Source: Cyclostephanos tholiformis (Eukaryota; Bacillariophyta; Thalassiosirophyceae; Thalassiosirales; Thalassiosiraceae). From it: a stretch of DNA of 30,416 bases. Positions 1 through 9,313 of the stretch are shown here, one piece after another (within the stretch, counting starts at the first letter, position 1; each line of letters starts with the position of its first letter). The position numbers were made by a program, and so were the translations under genes. The DNA is taken from NCBI GenBank assembly GCA_036939975.1, contig JALLPB010000034.1, positions 1-30,416 of the forward strand, read 5' to 3'. The notes below the pieces were generated by a model. It was given only the letters and a program-made list of their open reading frames with translations. It made no database searches and was not told the origin of the DNA.

Positions 1-60
1 CTAACCCTTAGATTACAGCTAAACTAATGCGTCAATTGATTTAAGTTCGGTAGTAGCATA
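1..60 (+). repeat. Direct repeat copy 1 flanking the 4 kb element
   Basis: The sequence CTAACCCTTAGATTACAGCT at position 1, followed by a run containing CAATTGATT and CGGTAGTA, matches 4104-4160. There the same CTAACCCTTAGATTACAGCT leads into CAATTATTAAATCAGCGGTAGTA. The two copies lie in the same orientation on either side of the element. This could be part of the element's long terminal structure or a flanking duplication. Confidence 0.7.
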
Positions 61-236
61 GAAAGCCTTGTAGAAGTGTACCAATTCCATTTTTGCCTTG
101 CAGAACTGTACGATTCCATTTTTTGGCTGTCTTTTGCCATGGAGAGGAGAGAGGGGGAGCAGAAGCTAGCCATAAATCACAAATGCCGTGGATAAATCCA
201 GTCGTCCAGCTTTCGCCTGCCTATCTTGCTCTCGCC

Positions 237-2152
237 ATGAGTGGCCTCCCCCCCCAAGTTCCCTCCCAATGTTCCACATCTAACCTAATGTCCTGTGCCA
301 TTGGAACTGCTGTAGGTGCCCGACGCACCACAGGGGGGAAGGCTGTAAACTTACCCCCCCCATCCGGCACCACTTCGACTCGACAATCCTCTGTCACAAC
401 TGTGGCCAAGGAAAGAAAGTGAGTAAAATCACAGCATGAGGACCGTTGGAGCAACCTAAATTTTTGGACGTGAATGTGCAGGGCTTAATGGATGGTGCTC
501 ATCTTCACTATCTGTTCTTGTGTGGCAATCTTGGCGGATTGTCATGTCATCCATCAATTCAAGGATGCCCCAGTCCTCATCATTAACCTTCTTTACCGTT
601 GTTCCACAACTGCAGCATCCACCAAGGTCACCCCATCCCCACCCCACCAAGGAAGTCTGCCCCCAAGCTAATCCCCCATGGAAACTGTGCCGCCATCCAC
701 GCATCCATCAATGCCGAGGCCCTCACCAACACTGCCATCAACATCGATGACAACACCGAGGAGTACAACTACTTCGGCAACATGCCAAACCCCAATCCCA
801 AGGATAACTTGCTGCATGACATCAGTGCCGAGTTTATTTCTCTCTTTGTCCTTTAGAGGAAGTGCCAGAAGGAGTACTTGAAGGAGAGGTAGGTCAAGAT
901 TTTTACGAGGCCCTCACTGTCAAGAGATGGTCAATTCTCAGCAACTCCCCACCCCAGGCCATAACCGACAAGTTCAAGCTATGGTCTCAAGCTGTAAAGC
1001 AGCATGCCAAGTGGACTCATGATAGGATTGTAGAGTCTTTCACGACCGCCAAGTGATAATTGTGAAGGGCAGGGGGACCAAGTCGGATGACTCCAAGATC
1101 ATTGCTCTCGTTTTGATGTACCGCTTCTTCTCAATCTTGCCAAAGCCATCCGCCAATTGCAAAACAAGGCATCCGCCAAGAGTTTGTCATCTCAGCAGCA
1201 GAGGTCAAAGCAGGTGAAGGCGCTTCCCCTGAACCTCCGCTGCAAACAAGGTAAGATTTTTTGCCTGCATTTTTTTCAGACTTGATGTCTCATGATGAGC
1301 CTCCTCCCTCCTTCTCCTCTACTAGGTTGCTGGCTTCAACTGTCCATCTTGCAAATGCAGTGGGACTGTCATGTTTCTCATCAACATAGATGAGTTGAGA
1401 TGGATGAAGGACTTGTTCAACTCCAAGTTTGAGAGGAAAATGGTGGTGTTCAAGGGCGGGGTTGGCATAAAGCCACATTGCACAAACCATCCCCAGCAGC
1501 AATATGCCTTCTCAAGCCCAATGATGCGCACCTATTGCGGGAACATCCTTTTGTCCACATGCAAGGATTGCAAGGCCAATGGCATAGAAATTCCGGACTG
1601 CTGGACCTGCAAGTGCAATTGCCAGACCGGAATTTTCACCGAGAAGGACATCCAAGCCATGGCCATCAAGAAGACCCAGAAGGATGACCTCCAAGCTCGT
1701 CAGCTTGCTACTGATGTTGAGTGATGTGCATTTGCCAACCTTGGCAATCTTCTCTTGAGCTCCATCAAGAATGGGATCGAGAGCCTACGATCCTCAAACT
1801 CATCGGTCAACAAGTCCAACGTCTTCTCTGCCGCGGCCGGCCATTTGTCAAGAATGCAGATGCCAAGCAAGGAAGAACTGCATGCCATCAAGAAGTATGT
1901 CCCACTGACAGCAAAGCTTTGTGCTTTGGGCGCTGACATTCAGCAGGCTCTAAAAACGGATCCAAGGAAGAAGGGAAAGAGGCACAGTCAGAATAGCCTC
2001 AGGTGAGTGTTTGTGTTTTTTTTGGTCAAATCTTCTTCCTATTTGTATGCTCACTTCATATTGATACAAGCATTGTTGACATGTCCAGGGATGAGGATGA
2101 CAATAGCATCAAAGATGATTGCAAGTTGCTGGCCAAGTCTTCTCCCAAGTGA
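237..2152 (+). pseudogene. Multi-exon Cys-rich gene of the transposon, degenerate
   Basis: I do not recognise the family. The start ATG at 237 (MSGLPP) is conserved in the second element copy at 30388 (MSGSLPP), which supports a real start. A GTGAGT donor follows at 419. Further coding pieces lie at about 614-820 and 854-1056, the latter encoding EGEVGQDFYEALTVKRWSIL and an acidic/aromatic helix-like run. Others lie near 1120-1250, 1326-2002 and 2089-2152. The 1326-2002 piece holds paired cysteines (CPSCKC, then CKDC, CWTCKCNC), suggesting zinc binding. The intron 2003-2088 (GTGAGT to CAG) joins the frame exactly and ends in KSSPK-stop. The intron 1251-1325 (GTAAGA to TAG) is also plausible. 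Damage includes an in-frame TGA at 1722 and frame changes between 1056 and 1250. A related frame continues to about 2427, so the original gene may have been longer. Confidence 0.5.
2003..2088 (+). other. Spliceosomal intron in the transposon companion gene
   Basis: An 86 nt segment begins GTGAGT, has a T-rich middle and ends TGTCCAG. Removing it joins ..CTC AG to G GAT GAG, giving an open frame that ends in TGA at 2150-2152. The frame restoration supports a genuine intron in a transposon-borne gene. Confidence 0.65.
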
Positions 2153-2537
2153 AAGGAGACCAAGCCTGTGACTAATTTTTATTTGCTGGGGCAAGACTTA
2201 AAGGCTTGCATGGTGCATCAGTTGACTGGACATATGTGCAAAGGTTCTCCAGCTTCCCAGCAGGCTGCAATGAGTGCGCTTATACTTTATCAAGCAGCAG
2301 CTCTGATAACCTAAGCAAGATGATCATCGAGAGCATGGTCGACTGGGGAAGCACTTCCATAGGGATGTCCCAGGATGTGGCATTGAAATTGATTCAGGCC
2401 AAAAAACTCCATCAAAAATGTGTCTGAGCCCTCTTTGATTGTGGATTGCTCTTCATATTCAAACTCTATCGAATTAGTATTTTCAAATGGAATTACTTAT
2501 AATGTTCAGATTACATTCATACTACTAATACAATTCT

Positions 2538-3650
2538 CTAATTCCATATATACCTGCAACAAACAAAGGTCTCATCCATGTTGGTAATGTTGTTTTCAAT
2601 TATTACTTTGATGACAGTTTTCATTGTGTCCACATCATGCACCTCTGACCAGCGCTTATCCGATTGTACACAGACCTGATTTATTGCGTACTCCACAGGT
2701 CCATCCTGCGGTCAGTACGGCGGATGACAAATGACATAATGACCGTGTTCCCGCAAGGCCTCGTACACCTCGGGATTTTTATGCGACATTAGATTGTTAT
2801 TAATGTCCGACAAAGTGCCGGATGTGCCACCGCGTCATACGTGTTGAGCACATGTCAACAAACAAGCAATATGCCATTGTGGATGTGCCGGGCTTGGTGG
2901 TTACACAAGCCCAAACACAGGGGTTGCTTACAGAGCCAATGTCTCCATTGGGAATTGCCAGATCCCCAGTTTCAATAGCCAAGATGATAGTTAATTTAAA
3001 GGTCCCCAAATACAGGGCTTGCAGATGTGCAACCCCTGGGGAGACGAGCCATATTTTCTATTGGCATCATTGAGATGCAATCCAAACTCATCTGCATCAA
3101 TCAAAAGTGCCTCGGGATCCCATGAATCCTGACCGGCCAAGGCCTTGTCCAATACAGGCGCTGGCAATCAAGATTGCACTGTGTAAATGCCTGGAAGGTG
3201 ACAGTCAATGACACCTTCTGCATGTATCCAAGCCTTCTCAGTGCCTTTCCAATGTTGCCCTCCATAAAAATCATTGCATCATTGCTCTGATCTGCAATGA
3301 ATGTGATGCACTTGCAGTAATTTGCCTGTGGCCTGTGGCCAAATTAATTTGAAAAGGACAAGCAAGAGGAGGTATTCACCTGAAAGAGCGGACGATGGCT
3401 TATTCCCTATCATCCGTAAAGGAACGACTCCATTTGTCATCCAGTACCAGACAATAGTCCTCATCCCCTCTAGTGCAGGGTTCCTGGCCCGATATGTGTC
3501 GATGATCATCTGGTGGAAGGGGATGTCATATCTCCTTGTGCCATTGACACTGGGGTGTGGGAGGAAATGAGTATCCCTCAATACTCGATTTTCCCTTGCA
3601 ACGCCCATTATTTTGACACCACAAAGTGGCGTCATCTTCCATCTGGACAA
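2538..3650 (-). pseudogene. IS630/Tc1/mariner-type DDE transposase, broken
   Basis: Read on the minus strand, a helix-rich DNA-binding portion (about 3650-3200) includes RRYDIPFHQMIIDTYRA and KALRRLGYMQK. The catalytic core follows. DADEFG at 3081-3098 is the first DDE aspartate region. SDINNNLMSHKNPEVYEAL near 2745-2800 corresponds to the DN..H motif. HPPY-x-PQDGPVEYAIN near 2680-2726 is the diagnostic PPYSPxxNPIE block carrying the last acidic residue. The frame ends in MDETFVCCRYIWN-stop at 2538. The gene is dead: the serine codon in the PPYSP block is TGA, there is a frameshift near 3000-3010, and others lie between 3180 and 3290. The order of motifs makes the superfamily call firm. The exact subgroup is not. 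Confidence 0.78.
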
Positions 3651-3857
3651 TGATGAGATGTCAAGGGCGGCAGCGGGCAGGCATCAAGCGCAGTGTGTGT
3701 AGTCATTGTCCCATGGTGGTGGTGGCAGCAGCTGTGAAGAGGTAGCAATGCCAAGGGGGGGATTGTTGCTGGGGTCGGGAGGGTGCATTAGGTCAAAGGG
3801 CGGTGCCTCCGGGTGATAGGTGGCGGTGGGGGGGCTATGGTGTATTTTTATTGATGG

Positions 3858-3936
3858 CCAAGTAATTCCTAACCCTTAACTAGCCCTAAGCTAACCATTA
3901 ACTAACCCTTAGCTAACCCTTAGCTAACCCTTTGGT
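3858..3936 (+). repeat. Telomere-like 11-mer array (GCTAACCCTTA)n
   Basis: About six to seven imperfect copies of an 11 bp unit, CTAACCCTTAG, in which CTAA and TTAG form an inverted repeat around CCC. It resembles but is not a pure CCCTAA telomere repeat. It lies just inside the right end of the 4 kb element. A shorter array occurs at 4077-4113. Confidence 0.8.
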
Positions 3937-4076
3937 AGCGGCTCATTTCAATTGTTATAAGGGCAGTAGTAATAGGGAATTAGTACGTGCCTACGAGGAA
4001 CATCGCTTCATAAAAACTCAGCTGGAAATGGAATTACTACATGCCCACAAGACCCGCTATGCCAAGCAATTCTTAA

Positions 4077-4113
4077 CCCATAGCTAACCCTCAGCTAACT
4101 CTTAGCTAACCCT
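4077..4113 (+). repeat. Second short CTAACCCTTAG array
   Basis: Three to four degenerate copies (TTAACCCATAG, CTAACCCTCAG, CTAACTCTTAG, CTAACCCTTAG) sit immediately outside the right inverted terminus and run into the 57 bp flanking direct repeat. Confidence 0.75.
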
Positions 4114-4160
4114 TAGATTACAGCTGAATAAGGCGACAATTATTAAATCAGCGGTAGTAC
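4104..4160 (+). repeat. Direct repeat copy 2 flanking the 4 kb element
   Basis: This is the second copy of the sequence at 1-60. It shares the 20-base start CTAACCCTTAGATTACAGCT and the CGGTAGTA end, with small differences between. It marks the right-hand limit of the element or of a nested duplication. Confidence 0.7.
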
Positions 4161-4199
4161 TACCACTCATAGTGGGGGTATCTGTATCGTCAATCTAAC

Positions 4200-4422
4200 G
4201 TCAAAGTTCCATAAATTCAAAACTAAATAAGGACAGATCATCTCCATATTTGAATTTACGGGTTAATCTTGCTATGTAATTTCAAATTTACAGATTATTT
4301 GGAAATTTTGTGAAGCTTTTTGAAGCGCAAATTCAATATTAACATAAAACTAGACCATAAATTTGAATTTATGACATCATGCCTAACATCAAAGTGAAAC
4401 TCTGTCTAAATTTGGTATTAGA
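4200..4422. other. AT-rich spacer with AAATTTGAATTT-type palindromes
   Basis: No coding potential is seen. The segment contains several near-palindromic ATTTGAATTTA words (about 4247-4258 and 4359-4371). They are similar to those at 8300-8560 inside the next repeat region. Confidence 0.5.
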
Positions 4423-4750
4423 TTAAGACTGGTAAATCTAAAAGGTGCCATTTGGTGTTTTGGCAGGAAGGCTTGATGGAGGAAATTTGGCTTTAAAAAT
4501 GTTTTGGGCCCATTATTAATCCAACCCATCATTTGATTTGTTTTTGACTTGTTTTTCTTGCTGTTAGAGAAGATTTGGTACAAAAACACTGGGGAGGAAA
4601 TTTGTACTCTTCAGTTCTCACCAAAAACTCCAGTGTAGGGTACTTTTATGTGTCACAACCAACTGGTTGTGTGCACAAACAGAAGAAAAAAACATAAAAA
4701 ATTCAAGTTTTTATTCTTTATTGGGCCTTTTTATCGGGCATTTTTATGCT
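4423..4750 (+). repeat. Left arm of a long inverted repeat pair
   Basis: This sequence matches the reverse complement of 8965-9287 along its length. Shared blocks include ATCCAACCCATCATT, TCTTGCTG, TGGGGAGGAAATTT, AACTCCAGTGTAGGGTACTTTT and AACTGGTTGTGTGCA, and the inner edges share CTTTTTATGCTT. The arms are diverged by substitutions and small indels. They could be the termini of a single ~4.9 kb element or two separate insertions in opposite orientation. Confidence 0.75.
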
Positions 4751-5010
4751 TATCAGTGCCCAAGATGCTTCAATTCATGCTTATCAGAGTGAAAAAAATG
4801 AAATCAATTTATCTTGGAATGACCTCTTTTGGGGGGATGGTCTGTCCACTTGTAGCTTTGGCTCCCGCCAAAATGACTATGCTTAACAGTGCATGACCCT
4901 AACCTAATAGAATAGGGAGAAAGAGAACAGTCTCAGCTTTCCAAAGGTATGTGAGTTGGGGGTATCTGACAGAGGATGCATAGGTAAAAGTACATTCACA
5001 TTACCTAAAC

Positions 5011-5279
5011 TACCATATAGGCCAGGAGATAAGCACCACCAGGAGAATAATCTATCTTTGCATCATGATGCAGTTGTTTTCAGAAACCCTTGATGTAAAT
5101 ATTACATTCAGCACAAAATTTTGCATTTTTATATATATGGGTCGAATCATGACACTTACCGCAGCCCGAGAGACAAATAAAAAATGACACATGCCGGTTT
5201 CATGGGAAAGTACTGTCAAACGATTTAGCTGTCACATCCTAGAATATTAGTCGGCACTTATCTCCCAGACTATATGGTA
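5011..5279 (+). mobile_element. MITE copy B1 with 27 bp terminal inverted repeats
   Basis: The left end TACCATATAGGCCAGGAGAT and the reverse complement of the right end, TACCATATAGTCTGGGAGAT, match at 22 of the first 27 positions. The element is 269 bp with no open frame. TA at both extreme ends could be the target-site dinucleotide used by Tc1/mariner-type transposases. A second copy is at 9314-9640. Confidence 0.8.
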
Positions 5280-5299
5280 ATTAAAGAACACAAATGCAT

Positions 5300-5420
5300 C
5301 CTTTGCCCAATAAAGAGATCTAAACTCACCTTTTGATTATGTAAAATCAACAGAGAAAAGTGAGCAAAAGTGAATGGCTTTTTGGTAGGCTCCCCTCTTT
5401 TTCATTTTAAATCAATTTTT
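5300..5420. other. Non-coding spacer
   Basis: Nothing recognisable is seen between MITE B1 and the 160 bp tandem repeat. Confidence 0.4.
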
Positions 5421-5745
5421 TGCTAATTATATAACACGACCTCTTATTATATATAACAAGACCTCTCATTATAAACAACTCAGGTGTCAAATATTTATAA
5501 CCGCCTCCTTCGGTATTTTTAATTTTAAATCGTTGTCTCAGGTCATTACTATATATAACAAGATGTGTGTTATATATAATGGTCGATTATATAACACGAC
5601 CTCTTATTATATATAACGCAACGTCTCAGTATATATAACTCAGATGTCAATCATTTATAACAGCCACCTTTGGTATTTTTAATTTTTAATCATTATCTCA
5701 GGTCATTATTATAAATAACAAGATGTGTGTTAGTGTTATACTATA
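5421..5745 (+). repeat. Two-copy AT-rich tandem repeat, 160 bp period
   Basis: ATTATATAACACGACCTCTT occurs at 5426 and again at 5586. It is followed in both copies by ATATATAAC, AACTCAG.TGTCAA, ATTTATAAC, TGGTATTTTTAATTTT, TCTCAGGTCATTA and AACAAGATGTGTGTTA. The period is 160 bp. The copies differ mainly by substitutions. Degenerate TTATATATAA words continue to about 5830. Confidence 0.85.
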
Positions 5746-5847
5746 TATAGCAGGTATAAATTATTTATAATATAGGGCTTATTATATATAAGGAGCTATT
5801 TATTATTTATAATGATGACATTATAGTTTATAATAGCAATCATATCT

Positions 5848-7360
5848 TTGCTGCCACACAACTTGTCAGATGTCATCATCATGGTCACCACCCATTCCAT
5901 GAACAATGGCAAACTACATCATGGATGCAGCCATTCTACCACCTATGACACTAAGCTCAGTGCTATGGTGAAGAGAGTTTTAAAAAGGAAATCACGTCCT
6001 TTGAGCTGCCATTCTTTGAAGGTGCCCAGCAAGCCAAATGATAACTCTGATGCCAAATCTTGTCCCCAATACCAATTTCCTTAACCGTCACCACAGTACA
6101 AACAAATGGATCTGGAGAAAGACTTATTGTCTTATACAAGGATGAAATCCAATACACCTGACACTTAAAGTACTGCCAAGTTGTCACCTCATTTGAAGGT
6201 GACTACTGCAAAGGCGATTCACAAAACTCTTAAATATTGCCAAGTGAATAGGCTGTGCTGAGCCTGAAATTGCAGCTGAAGAGCTTGAAGGATGATATTT
6301 CTAACACTATTAATGACCTGATGCAGGAAAAGAAGTTGTTGGGGGAAAAAACCTGCCCAATGAATTGGAGCACTGTGATTTCCTTACTACAAATCCTTGG
6401 TGGAAGTACTGTTACAGAAAGGGCGAATCATTTAGGAAAAAGGCTCTTGAAGGTTTTCATTGCAAGGTTGTTTGATTGATAAAAAATTACAAGTTACATA
6501 GAGTGACTGGGTTGTTTATGTCTGGTGTGCCAATCACTACTATTGTTGATAATATTGTTGACATTACAACAGACCAGTTCAACGTGAGACTGGTTGGGTG
6601 TTGATGGACGTAATCAATACTTATCAAAATGTTCTACTAACTCATGATTCCACAAATACTGACTCTTCAGATGTATCTATTTTTCCTCCAATGCACCTCT
6701 TGCGACAATCCCTACATTGACCACAATTCTCATAGTTATCCTTGTTTCATTTTCTGGTGCCACTCTTGAAATCCATCATCATCCCTTGACTTCTTAATTA
6801 ACCAAATGCTATCAATGATGGGATATTCCTGATTCCCTAATCTTCATTACTAGTTGCTGAATTTTTGAGAAGATGCAGGATATGTCTGTCTTTGGCCTTC
6901 TTTATCTTTCCAAAGAAATTCTTTCCTGGGGGAAATTTTATTCACTGAATAACCTCATCTAACAAAATTTCAAGGTAGTAAAGGGCATCGTTCTGCTTCT
7001 GATGAATCAACTTGCTCGGATGGGTGATGGCAAGCTGAAGTATTCCAACCAGCCCTGCCACATGGTTTGCAAAACAAATGCCTGTTCTCCCATTGTCGAT
7101 GTATACAAAGGGGCCAAGAGCAATTTGTTTGGGGGGAGCATTGGGGACACTGCCTTCCATGGAGGACAGGCACATCCCATTGGTACTGATGGACAGAGAG
7201 GACTATGGCCTCTACTCTTGGCATTGTTGTCATTGTGGCTGCTGACCCAGTGGAGAAATTGTGAAGCTGTCGGATGCTGTCAACAAATCACCATTGGTGA
7301 TGACCTCGTGCCTGTTGATAATACTGAAAAAGAAGAAATGCAAATGTTGGAAATACCGTA
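5848..7360. other. Decayed coding-like sequence inside the repeat nest, unassigned
   Basis: Short open segments occur on the plus strand (5848-6084, 6255-6479, 7002-7361) and on the minus strand (5963-6187, 6942-7175). None has a recognisable family, and all are bounded by frame breaks. The plus segment at 6255 has an amphipathic KLQLKSLKDDISNTINDLMQ helix. The minus segment at 6942-7175 has a plausible QIALGPFVYIDNGRTGI stretch. The best reading is remnants of transposon polyproteins. I cannot say which strand was coding. Confidence 0.3.
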
Positions 7361-7744
7361 AACAAAATGAACAAACCATGATGTGAGGCCCTCATTGTCT
7401 TGTCAAAACAAGCTTGACCTTATAGGTTATTGTCATGCAAGATGAGACCCAATGCCATCCTCTCTCATTGGAGGAGTGACTGCAGTTTGCTGGGGTCAAG
7501 ACAAACTATTCACTGCAATGGTCAAAAAATGAAATCTCTGTTGATTGGATGACATACATTTCAACAGGCTTGAAAGATTTCCCTGTGTTGCAATCCACTG
7601 GAATAGTCCCAATTGCTCAAAAGCTTGTTTGGAGTTGGAGAAAAACTTGCTTGGAGATGGACCCATCATCATTGGGTACATCAAAATGCATGCCACACAT
7701 GGGAGGTTCTTGTGTTAGTGGACAAATATGTTGACTTAGGATGT

Positions 7745-7945
7745 CATTGAGGTTAATCTCCTTGTTGACAAGGGCACATGGTCAAAACATTATGTAATCA
7801 TATACCATTGGTTCAGGGAACATAATGGGCCTCGTCAAATAGAACTGATAAAAATTGACACAGATGACCAGTTAGGTTATCTCTTCACCAAGGAACTAGC
7901 ACAAGTAAAAATCTCAAAGCTGTGAAAGGAGCTCATGTGATAGTA
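7745..7945 (+). pseudogene. 3' end of a Ty1/copia pol gene (RNase H tail)
   Basis: The frame at 7745 reads VDKGTWSKHYVIIYHWFREH, then IELIKIDTDDQLGYLFTKEL, then AQVKISKL. This is the typical copia RNase H C-terminal signature: a SKHI.I.YHFIRE block, an I..I..D...Q.AD.FTK.L block, then a short basic tail. Stops lie just upstream (several before 7740) and at 7922, where the tail reads KL-stop-KEL. No reverse transcriptase or integrase could be followed upstream. I infer a fragment of a dead LTR retrotransposon. The LTRs were not identified. Confidence 0.6.
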
Positions 7946-7998
7946 ACCCACAAACCTTTTTTGAGGGCAAATTTAGCAGGTATCCTACCCACTACCCA

Positions 7999-8127
7999 AT
8001 GTCACAAGTTACCACTCCAAGAAAACATGCGTCGGAGTACTCTTACTCCACCAGAGTACTCTTACTCTGCTGTGAAGTACCCTACTTTCACAAGTCACCA
8101 CTCCAAGAAAACATTCCTCTGGAAAAT
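7999..8127 (+). repeat. Short direct repeats around TCACAAGT.ACCACTCCAAGA
   Basis: GTCACAAGTTACCACTCCAA near 8000 recurs as TCACAAGTCACCACTCCAAG near 8091, each followed by GAAAACAT, a period of about 91 bp. Between them GAGTACTCTTACTC is itself duplicated. No gene is associated. Confidence 0.65.
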
Positions 8128-8279
8128 TCTGACACCCTTCTACAGTCCGACTTTCCCCATACTTGTGATATAAGCCCACAGCTTGGAGAAAAGGAATTTG
8201 CAGGGACCTCACAACTTTATATCTCTCTCAGATCTTTGACACCTCATGGAGAGGATATTACATATTGACTTTTACGTAA

Positions 8280-8964
8280 TCCTACAGAGATTGCATTTCA
8301 TATTTGAGTTTCATAGATGGAGGATGATTCCTTCAAGGATCTGTTGCCTAGTAAATTCAAATATACAGCATATTTGAAACTAGCTGCCGGTAAAATATCA
8401 AATATTGGTAAATTCGAATTTACATAAATATATATTTGAATATACATGGTCATTTTGTGGCCGAATATCGAATATAGGCCCCTTGAGCCAGCTGACCCGT
8501 AAATTCGATTTTATGGTTGTCACAGCAAACCCTTAAATTTGAATATACATGGCCCCTCTCATTTAGTCTGGGCGCAGGATCTGACACTACCATCAATACT
8601 TGTACATCTGGCAGCATCATTTTTGAGTATCAGAAACTGTGTAGGATTTAAAATTGTTATCAAGTAGAAAACCTGTTTCTCTGGCCTCATACAAATCGTG
8701 TAGAAGATGTATGTCACAAACTAATTCCTATGTAAAAAATGATGCTGGCAGTGACATCAAAGCTGGCATGGGAGAATGGATGGTTTGCGTGAGGGAATTG
8801 GATCTAAGGGGCAAACTACATACCTGTGGAAAGCTGAGAGCGAGCTCTACAAGATTGGTATGGGGGTGGGATATGGGTTCCACTGTGAAATCATACGAAA
8901 TTCATACTTAAAGTTAAAAATTTTCACTCGTGGCATCATTTTTGGCCTCTGCCCAGACTAAACG
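8280..8964. other. AT-rich non-coding stretch with palindromic TTCGAA/TTTGAA words
   Basis: It includes a perfect 16 bp palindrome, GTAAATTCGAATTTAC, at 8408-8423. Many related words (AAATTCAAATAT, ATATTTGAAA, AAATTTGAATAT) lie nearby, several forming inverted pairs. No convincing gene is seen. Open segments at 8654-8961 are not supported by any family. Confidence 0.5.
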
Positions 8965-9287
8965 ATAAAAAGGCCTGACAAGCATAAAAAGGTCTTGGTG
9001 CGCGATAAGGCGGACGTAGAATTTTTTATTTTTTTGCACACAACCAGTTAGTTGTGACACGAAAAAGTACCCTACACTGGAGTTTTAGGCAAGAACTAAC
9101 GAGTCCAAATTTCCTCCCCAGCGTTTTTGTACTAAATCCTCTGTTGCAGCAAGAAAGACAAGACAAAAATGAATTGAATGATGGGTTGGATTTAAAATGG
9201 GCCTAAAATGTTTTCAAAGCAAAATTTTGTCCATTTTTTGCTCCTGCTAAAAAGACTGATGTGACCTTTTGAATTTATCAGTCTTAC
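8965..9287 (-). repeat. Right arm of the long inverted repeat pair
   Basis: This is the inverted partner of 4423-4750. The outer edges agree (left TAAGACTGGTAAATCTAAAAGG, right reverse complement GTAAGACTGATAAATTC and AAAAGG). A MITE copy begins only about 27 bp beyond this arm. Confidence 0.75.
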
Positions 9288-9313
9288 TTATTTCTGCCAA
9301 TTGGGCAAGAATC

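Larger units (their letters stand above)
50..4090. mobile_element. Decayed ~4 kb TIR transposon with DDE transposase and companion gene
   Basis: The two ends are inverted copies of one terminal sequence. The left end (about 50-95) reads ATAGAAAGCCTTGTAG and then TGTACCAATTCCAT. The reverse complement of about 4037-4086 reads GGCATAGCGGGTCTTG and then CATGTAGTAATTCCAT. Each end carries a second subterminal copy of the CCTNGTAGG..GTAC.AATTCC motif (left near 99-122, right near 3978-4001), as expected for transposase binding sites. Inside are a minus-strand DDE transposase remnant and a convergent plus-strand multi-exon gene. CTAACCCTTAG repeats lie at 3860-3935, 4077-4113 and 1-10, so they are subterminal or flanking. 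The same left end recurs at 30245. Both genes carry stops and frameshifts, so this copy is probably dead. The exact boundaries and target-site duplication are uncertain. Confidence 0.72.

Noticed and set aside
3858..4113. A true chromosome end
   Set aside because: The repeats are short, degenerate 11-mers flanked on both sides by other sequence, and genes follow. They are interstitial.
5421..5745. CRISPR-like array
   Set aside because: Only two 160 bp copies without regular spacers, in a eukaryotic genome.
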